Below are positions 1 to 7,179 of a DNA stretch of 7,179 nucleotides, one piece after another. A program made the translations under genes and the position numbers. The stretch comes from Pseudomonadota bacterium (GTDB lineage Bacteria > Pseudomonadota > Gammaproteobacteria > Xanthomonadales > Xanthomonadaceae). Location: contig JAEWAG010000082.1 of assembly GCA_023391775.1 (NCBI GenBank), positions 1 to 7,179 of the forward strand, written 5' to 3'. The notes beneath the pieces are model-generated. The model saw nothing but the letters and a program-made list of their open reading frames with translations, made no database searches and was not told where the DNA came from. Each line of letters begins with the position of its first letter. Positions within the stretch are counted from its first letter, which is position 1.

Positions 1-263
1 CGGCCGCGCTGGACCTGGCCTACGTGGCCTGCGGCCGGCTGGACGCCTATTTCGAGGCCGGCGTGAAGGCATGGGACGTGGCCGCCGGCGTGCTGCTGGT
101 GCGCGAGGCCGGCGGCCGGGTGTGCGACTTCCGCGGCGCCAACAGTGCGCGCATGGACGAGCGCGGCCCCGAGGCCCGCCAGATCATCGCCGGCAACATC
201 AAGGTGGTCGACGAACTGCAGAAGCTCATCGTCAACACCGGTTACGCCGCCGCCTTCAACTGA
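1..263 (+). CDS. suhB: Inositol-1-monophosphatase family protein SuhB, C-terminal part
   Basis: This is the 3' end of a gene that begins before the window; the reading frame runs from base 3 to a TGA at 261-263, giving 86 residues of a family usually about 270 long. SuhB hydrolyses inositol monophosphates in the cytoplasm with Mg2+, and in E. coli it also takes part in rRNA transcription antitermination. The visible evidence is the second inositol-monophosphatase signature, [16 protein letters not shown], at bases 69-116; the Asp of WD (bases 75-77) is the expected metal ligand. It is preceded by a typical [17 protein letters not shown] segment. The C-terminal [12 protein letters not shown] helix is also usual for bacterial SuhB. 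The first metal-binding motif lies outside the window, so activity cannot be judged. The gene converges on secF and has its own terminator 12 bases after the stop. A related CysQ-like phosphatase is a less likely alternative. Confidence 0.9.
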   Translation, partial: AALDLAYVACGRLDAYFEAGVKAWDVAAGVLLVREAGGRVCDFRGANSARMDERGPEARQIIAGNIKVVDELQKLIVNTGYAAAFN

Positions 264-274
264 GGGCCGTCCGG

Positions 275-308
275 AAGGCCGCCCGGCTTCGGCGGGGCGG
301 CCTTTTTC
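275..308 (+). terminator. Intrinsic terminator of suhB
   Basis: A perfect 8-bp stem, GGCCGCCC (277-284) with GGGCGGCC (295-302), encloses a 10-base loop containing TTCG and is followed directly by five T residues (303-307). The stem can be extended by two A-T pairs (275-276 with 303-304). It sits just after the suhB stop and is oriented to end suhB transcription. Confidence 0.9.
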
Positions 309-485
309 GTGCCCGCGGAGATGATGCTCGCGCGGCGTCTGGACGCATGCCGGCGATGCGGCGGATCTGCCGGGCCGCTTCGCGGGCCAGCCGGCGGTCG
401 CTCCGCCCCTGCCGCGGCGCCCCAGGCGCACCGGCGCCGATCAACAGCACTCCGTCAGGACCAGCACACCGGCCAGGACCAGCAC
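309..485. other. Gene-free convergent spacer
   Basis: This is the part of the gap between suhB and secF that lies between the two terminators. I see no reading frame with a plausible start, ribosome binding site and protein-like composition on either strand. The long frames crossing it are antisense shadows of secF or GC-rich artefacts. Apart from the short repeat at 456-485 it holds nothing I can assign. Confidence 0.6.
456..485. repeat. Two-copy 12-bp direct repeat, 18-bp period
   Basis: CAGGACCAGCAC occurs at 456-467 and again at 474-485, separated by six bases. It lies between the two convergent terminators. With only two copies it may be a slippage duplication; no function is evident. 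Confidence 0.7.
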
Positions 486-516
486 CCAAAAGAAAGCCGC
501 CCAGGAGGCGGCTTTC
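486..516 (-). terminator. Intrinsic terminator of the yajC-secD-secF operon
   Basis: Read on the minus strand, a 10-bp stem (GAAAGCCGCC pairing with GGCGGCTTTC, + positions 507-516 and 492-501) closes a 5-base loop. It is followed by a T-rich run (TTTCTTTTG). It begins 26 bases beyond the secF stop codon, the expected place for the operon terminator. Confidence 0.88.
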
Positions 517-542
517 CAGTTGCTGCGGACACCCCGTGTGGC

Positions 543-1505
543 TTACGGGCGACGGGCCAGTTCGGCTTCGTCGCGGGCCTTGGGCAGCAGGTCCTGCTTG
601 GTGACCTTGAGGAAGCCGAGGGTCAGCAACGGGCACGCCAGGAAGATCGAGGACAGGGTGCCGATCACCGCACCGATCATCTGGCTCAGGGCCAGGCCTT
701 CCAGCGAGCCACCGCCATACAGGTACAGGGCGAGCACCGACAGGAAGAACACCAGCGAGGTGATGATGGTGCGCGACAGGGTCTGGTTGATCGACCGGTT
801 GAACACCTCTTCCGGCTCCACGCGCAGGCTGCGGAAGTTCTCGCGGACGCGGTCGAACACGACGATGGTGTCGTTGATCGAGAAGCCCATCACCGCCAGC
901 AGGCCGGCCAGGACGGTCAGGTCGAAGTCGCGACCGCTCCAGGCGAAGAAGCCGGCCACCAGCAGCACGTCGAACATGGTGGTGATGATGGCCGAGACCG
1001 CGAACTTCCACTCGAAGCGGAAGCCGATGTAGATCAGGAAGCCCACCACCACGAAGATCGCCGCATACATGCCGTTCATGGCCAGCTCGCGGCCGACCTG
1101 CGGGCCGACGAACTCGGTACGCATCAGGGTGGCGGCATTGTCCGGCGTGGAGACTGCAGCGAGCACCTCGTCGGCGGTGCGGTTGTTGGCGTCGGTGGTG
1201 GTCTGGCCGTCGCGCGGCTGCAGGCGGACCAGCAGGTCGCTGCCGCTGCCGAAGCTCTGCACCTGGGCGCCGCCATAGCCGGCCTCGGCCAGGCGCTCGC
1301 GCACCTGGTCGACATTGGCCGGCTGGTCGAAGCGCACCTCGACCACGGTGCCGCCGGTGAAGTCCAGGGCGTAGTTGAACCCCCTGACGATGCCGGCGAT
1401 CGAGCCCACGAACAGCACCAGGGCCACGGCGATGGCCACCCAGCGCATCTTCATGAAGTCGATGCGGGTATCGTTGGGGATGAGGGACAGCGGGAAGATG
1501 TTCAT
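543..1505 (-). CDS. secF: Protein translocase subunit SecF
   Basis: SecF pairs with SecD in the inner membrane, and the complex uses the proton motive force to pull exported proteins through SecYEG. The ATG at 1505 gives 320 residues (MNIFPLSLIPNDTRIDF...), a normal SecF length. It has an AAGGAA ribosome binding site 7 bases upstream, which favours it over an upstream in-frame start at 1559 that would overlap secD. Features in order: membrane helix 1 at about residues 22-40, the LDFTGGT motif at 47-53, and a periplasmic domain at about 55-135. Next come FVGPQVGREL (132-141), then helix 2 (about 146-162), helix 3, and the helix 4 motif GFSINDTIVVFDRVREN (207-223) with conserved Asp212. Two further helices follow before a charged tail ending ELARRP. 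The stop is TAA, while suhB, yajC, tgt and rlmD and the distal secD end use TGA. It lies 16 bases after the end of the full secD frame and is cotranscribed with it. Confidence 0.96.
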   Translation of the reverse strand: MNIFPLSLIPNDTRIDFMKMRWVAIAVALVLFVGSIAGIVRGFNYALDFTGGTVVEVRFDQPANVDQVRERLAEAGYGGAQVQSFGSGSDLLVRLQPRDGQTTTDANNRTADEVLAAVSTPDNAATLMRTEFVGPQVGRELAMNGMYAAIFVVVGFLIYIGFRFEWKFAVSAIITTMFDVLLVAGFFAWSGRDFDLTVLAGLLAVMGFSINDTIVVFDRVRENFRSLRVEPEEVFNRSINQTLSRTIITSLVFFLSVLALYLYGGGSLEGLALSQMIGAVIGTLSSIFLACPLLTLGFLKVTKQDLLPKARDEAELARRP

Positions 1506-1521
1506 GTTCCGGTTCCTTCCC

Positions 1522-3363
1522 TCAGACGGCCAGGGACTTGAGCTTCTTGCGGCGGGCATACACGAGGACCGCCAGGGAGCGCGACACGGTGATCGCGGTG
1601 AACATCGAGGCCAGGATGCCGATCACCATCGTCACCGCGAAGCCCTTCAGCGGCCCGGTGCCGAAGGCGTACAGGGCCACGCCGGCGAGGATGCCGGTGA
1701 GGTTGGCGTCGAAGATGGTGCCGGAGGCCTTCTCGTAGCCGTTGGCGATCGCCGCCTTGGCCGGCACGCCGGCGCGCAGTTACTCGCGGATGCGCTCGTT
1801 GATCAGCACGTTGGCGTCCACCGACAGGCCGATGGACAGGGCCAGGCCGGCGAAGCCCGGCAGGGTCATGGTGGCCCCGAACAGCGACATCACCGCCACC
1901 ACGATCAGCAGGTTGAACATCAGCGCGATGCTGGTGAGCACGCCGAACATGCGGTAGTAGACGGTGAAGAACAGCAGGGTGAACAGGAACGCGTAAAGCA
2001 CCGCGGTCACGCCACGCTCGACGTTCTCCTTGCCCAGGCTGGGACCGACGATGCGCTCCTCGACGAAGTCCATCGGCGCGGCCAGCGAGCCGGCGCGCAG
2101 CAGCCTGGCCAGGTCCTCGGCCTCGCCCTTCTCCAGGCCGGTGGTCTGGAAGTTCTTGCCGAACACGCCGTTGATGTTGGCCACGGAGATCACCTCCTCC
2201 TTGACCCGGAAGCTGCGCACTTCCTCGCCATTGACCATGTTCACCTGCGGGATGCGCTCGGTGTACACCACCGCCATCGGCTTGCCGACGCTGGCGCTGG
2301 TGAAGTCGAACATGCGGTCGCCGCCGACGTTGTTGAGGGTCACGCTCACCGCCGGCAGGCCGTTCTGGTCCACCGCGCTCTTGGCGTCCACCATCTGGTC
2401 GCCGGTGACGATCACGCGCTTGCTCAGCAGCACCGGGCTGCCGTCACGGCGGTAGTAGACCTTCGCTTCCGGCGGCACGCGGCCGGTGGCCACCGCGTCG
2501 GCGGCATTGCCGTCGATCACCGCCCGGTACTCCAGGGTGGCGGTCGCGCCGATCATGCGCTTGGCCTCGGCGGTGTCCTGCACGCCGGGCAGCTGCACGA
2601 CGATGCGCTCCTCGCCCTGGCGCTGGATGATCGGCTCGGCCACGCCGAGCGAATCGATGCGGTTGCGCAGCGTGGTGATGTTCTGCTCGATCGCCGAGCC
2701 GGCGATCTGGGCCAGCTCGGCCTCCGGGATGCGCACCACCAGGCGGTTGCCCTGGGCTTCCACGCCCATGGTCGGCAGCGCCAGGGCCAGCGCGGTACGG
2801 GCCTGCGCCGGATCGGCGCCACTGCCCAGGGCCACGTGGATGGTGTTGTCCGGGCGCCGGTCCACTGCGGTGTAGCGGATGCGCTTGTCGCGCAGGGTCA
2901 CCCGCACGTCCTCGGCGTAGGCGTCCACGCGCTTGTCCAGCGCGGCCTTCTGGTCGACCTGCATCACGAAGTGCACGCCGCCCTGCAGGTCCAGGCCCAG
3001 CACCATCGGCCGGGCGCCGAAACGCTCCAGCCACGCCGGGACCGTGGAGGCCAGGTTGAGGGCGACGGTGTAGTTCTCGCCCAGGCTGCCGCGCAGGGTG
3101 TCGGCGGCGCGGGTCTGCGCGTCGGCGTCATCCAGGCGGACCATCAGGTTGTCGCCTTCGATGGCCACCGACTTGGCCGCCACGCCGGCCGCCTCCAGCG
3201 CTCCGGAGACGCGGTCGTCCAGGGCCTGGTCCAGCGCGGCGCCACGGTTGGCGGTGATCTGCACCGCGGAGTCGTTCTGGTAGATGTTGGGCAGCGCGTA
3301 CAGCGCGCTGATGGCCAGCACCACCAGGATCACCAGGTATTTCCAGCGGGGAAACTCGAGCAT
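1522..3363 (-). pseudogene. secD: Protein translocase subunit SecD, interrupted by an in-frame stop
   Basis: SecD is the large partner of SecF, with six membrane helices and a large periplasmic domain. The frame from ATG at 3363 to TGA at 1522 has 614 codons, a normal SecD length, but codon 528 (1780-1782) is TAA. The intact N-terminal part has 527 residues: helix 1 (about 8-24), the LDLQGGVHF motif (124-132), the periplasmic domain (about 135-445), and helices 2 (about 451-470), 3 (473-495) and 4 (500-520). Helix 4 contains DANVLINERIRE with Asp516, equivalent to the key Asp519 of E. coli SecD. After the stop the same frame continues 85 residues ([20 protein letters not shown]...) through DANLTG and helices 5 and 6 to a basic tail. 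No frameshift or other lesion is visible, so the change is a single codon. A TTG start at 3405 is also in frame but adds a GC-biased extension; MLEFPRWKY is the usual N terminus. Whether the cell makes a functional SecD cannot be told from sequence alone. Confidence 0.9.
1780..1782 (-). other. Premature TAA codon inside secD
   Basis: On the minus strand the codons read ATC CGC GAG TAA CTG CGC GCC GGC GTG. Families with this motif have a second acidic residue after the Glu (E. coli INERIKEELSNG), so the expected codon is GAA or GAG. A single G-to-T change of GAA gives TAA. A GTG 12 bases further on (1765-1767) could in principle restart translation, but no Shine-Dalgarno sequence precedes it. 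Confidence 0.95.
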
Positions 3364-3371
3364 TGCAGGAC

Positions 3372-3394
3372 CCCGCGCGGCCGCGCCCCGCGGG
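3372..3394 (-). promoter_or_regulatory. GC hairpin in the secD leader
   Basis: In the 58-base gap between yajC and secD, the minus strand can form a 6-bp CCCGCG/CGCGGG stem (+ 3389-3394 with 3372-3377), or the alternative 12-bp palindrome GCGCGGCCGCGC (3375-3386). The only Shine-Dalgarno-like sequence for secD, GGGG at 3371-3374, overlaps the 3' arm. Folding could limit secD initiation or couple it to yajC translation. GC-rich DNA produces such stems by chance. Confidence 0.35.
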
Positions 3395-3421
3395 ACCACG
3401 CTCAAAGGTGGGACGGACGGA

Positions 3422-3760
3422 TCAGGCGGACTTCAGCGTGCCCTTGGGCAGCACGTTGGACACGGCGGACTTCTGCACGCGGATGCGGACGTTGTCGGAC
3501 ACTTCGATGGTCACGAAGCTGTCGCCGATCTCGGTCACCACGCCGGCCACGCCGCCGCTGGTCAGGACCTCGTCACCGCGCGACAGCTTGCCCAGCATGG
3601 CCAGGTGCTCCTTCTGCCGCTTCATCTGCGGGCGGATCATCAGGAAATACATGATCGCGATCAGGATGATCGGGAACAGCAGCATGCTGAAGCCGCCGCC
3701 CTGCGGCGCAGGGGCCGCGGCGATGAAGACGGTCGGGCTCAGGGTGGCGAGAAGGCTCAT
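3422..3760 (-). CDS. yajC: Preprotein translocase accessory subunit YajC
   Basis: YajC is a small inner-membrane protein that associates with SecDF and the holotranslocon; it is not essential in E. coli. The product is 112 residues, normal for the family. It has a short periplasmic N terminus with a Gly-rich PAPQGGGF stretch and one membrane helix at about 26-42. This is followed by the hallmark FLMIRPQMKRQKEH (39-52) at the cytoplasmic face. A small soluble domain with GDEVLTSGGVAGVV (62-75) then ends in VLPKGTLKSA. The ATG at 3760 has an AGGAA ribosome binding site 6 bases upstream. It is the first gene of the secDF cluster, 58 bases before secD, and a candidate promoter lies in the 181-base gap separating it from tgt. 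Confidence 0.97.
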   Translation of the reverse strand: MSLLATLSPTVFIAAAPAPQGGGFSMLLFPIILIAIMYFLMIRPQMKRQKEHLAMLGKLSRGDEVLTSGGVAGVVTEIGDSFVTIEVSDNVRIRVQKSAVSNVLPKGTLKSA

Positions 3761-3794
3761 CGGTGGTTCCTGTCAAGGCGGAAAATAGCCGCGG

Positions 3795-3828
3795 ATTATG
3801 CCATAGGGGCGCCGCGGCCCCATTGCAA
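3795..3828 (-). promoter_or_regulatory. Candidate promoter for yajC-secD-secF
   Basis: On the minus strand TTGCAA (3823-3828) is followed, after 17 bases, by TATGGC (3800-3805), overlapping a better -10-like CATAAT (3795-3800). This is the only AT-richer patch in the gap between tgt and yajC and lies 34 bases or more before the yajC start. The match to the sigma-70 consensus is partial, and the operon may also be read through from tgt. Confidence 0.35.
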
Positions 3829-3922
3829 GCAGGCTCCGGCCTTTTCGCCGGGTCCCGCCCCCTTCGATGTGGCCCCAATGCCGGTCCGCCCCCTGCCCGA
3901 CCGCGGCATCGGCGCGCAGGTT

Positions 3923-6454
<2,532 letters not shown>

Positions 6455-6488
6455 GTGGCGTAGGGCTTCGGGACGGCAGGGGGCGGGC

Positions 6489-6494
6489 ATTATC
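6489..6494 (-). promoter_or_regulatory. Candidate -10 element for rlmD
   Basis: The minus strand reads GATAAT here, 5 of 6 matches to TATAAT, 34 bases before the GTG start. A -35 match is poor (CGGACA at 6514-6519, 19-base spacer). If used, the transcript would start near 6482 and exclude the upstream ATG, supporting the GTG start. Confidence 0.35.
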
Positions 6495-6537
6495 CCGGAA
6501 TGGGCCGGGCAGGTGTCCGAACCGTGATCGGCGGCGG

Positions 6538-6565
6538 TTGCCACCGGGCGTCAAAGCGCTACGAT
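6538..6565 (+). promoter_or_regulatory. Candidate sigma-70 promoter of the response regulator gene
   Basis: TTGCCA (6538-6543; 5 of 6 matches to TTGACA) and TACGAT (6560-6565; 4 of 6 to TATAAT) are 16 bases apart. Transcription would start near 6572, about 20 bases before the ATG at 6594, leaving room for the AGGGAG ribosome binding site at 6580-6585. Confidence 0.5.
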
Positions 6566-6593
6566 TGGCCCCAGCCGACAGGGAGTCAGCCGC

Positions 6594-7179
6594 ATGGGAT
6601 CGCGAGATCCGTATCCGACCGCCGCGCCGCGGATCCTGCTCGTCGAGGACGACGGAATCAGCCAGGCGTATTTCCGCGCCGTACTTGAAGCCATCCCCGC
6701 CACGGTGGACCTGGTGGCCACCCAGCAGCAGGCCCTCGCCCACGGCACGGCCGAGCGTCACGACCTGTGGCTGATCGACCTCAACCTGCCCGACGGTTCC
6801 GGCCCGGAGCTGCTGCAGAAGCTGCAGGCGCACTGGCCCGATCCGCCGCCGGCCCTGGCCCATACCGCCCATTCGGACGCTGAAGCCCACGCCCCGGCGG
6901 TGCGGGCCGGTTTCCGCGAGGTGCTGGTCAAGCCGATGCCCAGCAGCCAACTGCTGCAGGCGGTGCGCGCGGCACTGGCCTCCTCCGGCTCGCTGCCGGA
7001 CTGGGACAACGCCGCCGCGGCCGAAGCCCTCAACCACGACCAGGAGAACGTGCGCGTGCTGCGCCGCATGTTCCTGGACGAACTGCCCGGCGCCCGCGAG
7101 GAAGTCCTGGCCAGTGCGCGCCGTGGCGACGCGGCCGCGGTGCGGGCCCGGCTGCACCGGCTGCAGGCCGGCTGTGGCC
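6594..7179 (+). CDS. Response regulator with receiver and probable Hpt domain (partial)
   Basis: The ATG at 6594 follows AGGGAG by 8 bases, and the frame stays open to the window edge (195 complete codons). Residues about 12-130 form a CheY-like receiver: RILLVEDDGIS with acidic pair Asp19/Asp20, the phosphoacceptor Asp62 in LWLIDLNLPDGSG, Thr91 in AHTAH, and Lys113-Pro114 in EVLVKPM. All key residues are present. There is no DNA-binding domain directly after it. A linker (SGSLPDWDN) leads to a helical stretch from about 140 (NVRVLRRMFLDELPGAREEVLASARRGD) and then RARLHRLQAGCG. This resembles the start of a histidine-phosphotransfer domain with His188 as the phosphorylatable residue. The protein would then pass phosphate within or between phosphorelay partners and not act as a transcription factor. 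It is divergent from rlmD. The C terminus is not visible, so further domains are possible. Confidence 0.88.
   Translation, partial: MGSRDPYPTAAPRILLVEDDGISQAYFRAVLEAIPATVDLVATQQQALAHGTAERHDLWLIDLNLPDGSGPELLQKLQAHWPDPPPALAHTAHSDAEAHAPAVRAGFREVLVKPMPSSQLLQAVRAALASSGSLPDWDNAAAAEALNHDQENVRVLRRMFLDELPGAREEVLASARRGDAAAVRARLHRLQAGCG

Noticed and set aside
441..542. A 33-codon frame continuing directly after the secF TAA, ending in a very hydrophobic WAAFFWVLVLAGVLVL stretch.
   Set aside because: It has no start codon or ribosome binding site near its beginning, contains the operon terminator hairpin, and its hydrophobic part comes from the 18-bp-period repeat. SecF already ends normally at ELARRP, so this is probably chance.
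309..1541. A long plus-strand open frame across secF (410 codons).
   Set aside because: It is antisense to a clearly recognised secF and has His/Gln/Ala-rich composition typical of a shadow frame in GC-rich DNA.
1375..3654. A 759-codon plus-strand open frame opposite secD.
   Set aside because: It is antisense to secD and yajC, low in hydrophobic residues and rich in His, Gln, Gly and Arg; the SecD frame on the other strand explains the sequence.

Overview
The window looks like ordinary chromosomal DNA of a GC-rich gammaproteobacterium, most likely a member of the Xanthomonadaceae (Xanthomonas, Stenotrophomonas, Lysobacter or a relative). This placement rests on very high GC content, near-exclusive G/C third positions, and protein sequences (RlmD, Tgt, SecD/SecF) that read like the xanthomonad versions as I remember them; no search was run.

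Layout, left to right. (1) The 3' end of suhB (inositol monophosphatase family) on the + strand, closed by a strong intrinsic terminator. (2) A convergent gap of about 280 bp holding that terminator, a short 18-bp-period repeat, and a second intrinsic terminator for the minus-strand genes. (3) A minus-strand protein-export cluster, transcribed right to left as yajC - secD - secF. (4) Upstream of it, also on the minus strand, tgt (tRNA-guanine transglycosylase, queuosine pathway) and then rlmD (23S rRNA m5U1939 methyltransferase). (5) A 139-bp divergent promoter region and, on the + strand, the start of a gene for a response-regulator receiver fused to what looks like a histidine-phosphotransfer (Hpt) domain, cut by the window edge.

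The tgt-yajC-secD-secF order is a widely conserved arrangement; queA, which often precedes tgt, is not present here and rlmD takes its place. YajC, SecD and SecF would form the accessory complex that uses the proton motive force to help SecYEG/SecA translocation.

The one striking anomaly is in secD. An in-frame TAA replaces a residue expected to be Glu in the conserved segment just after transmembrane helix 4. The remaining 85 codons, encoding the last two helices, continue intact in the same frame. As written, secD is a nonsense-interrupted gene inside an otherwise intact operon. It is either a sequencing or assembly error or a real, physiologically costly mutation. I saw no mobile elements, CRISPR arrays, RNA genes or novel multi-gene system.
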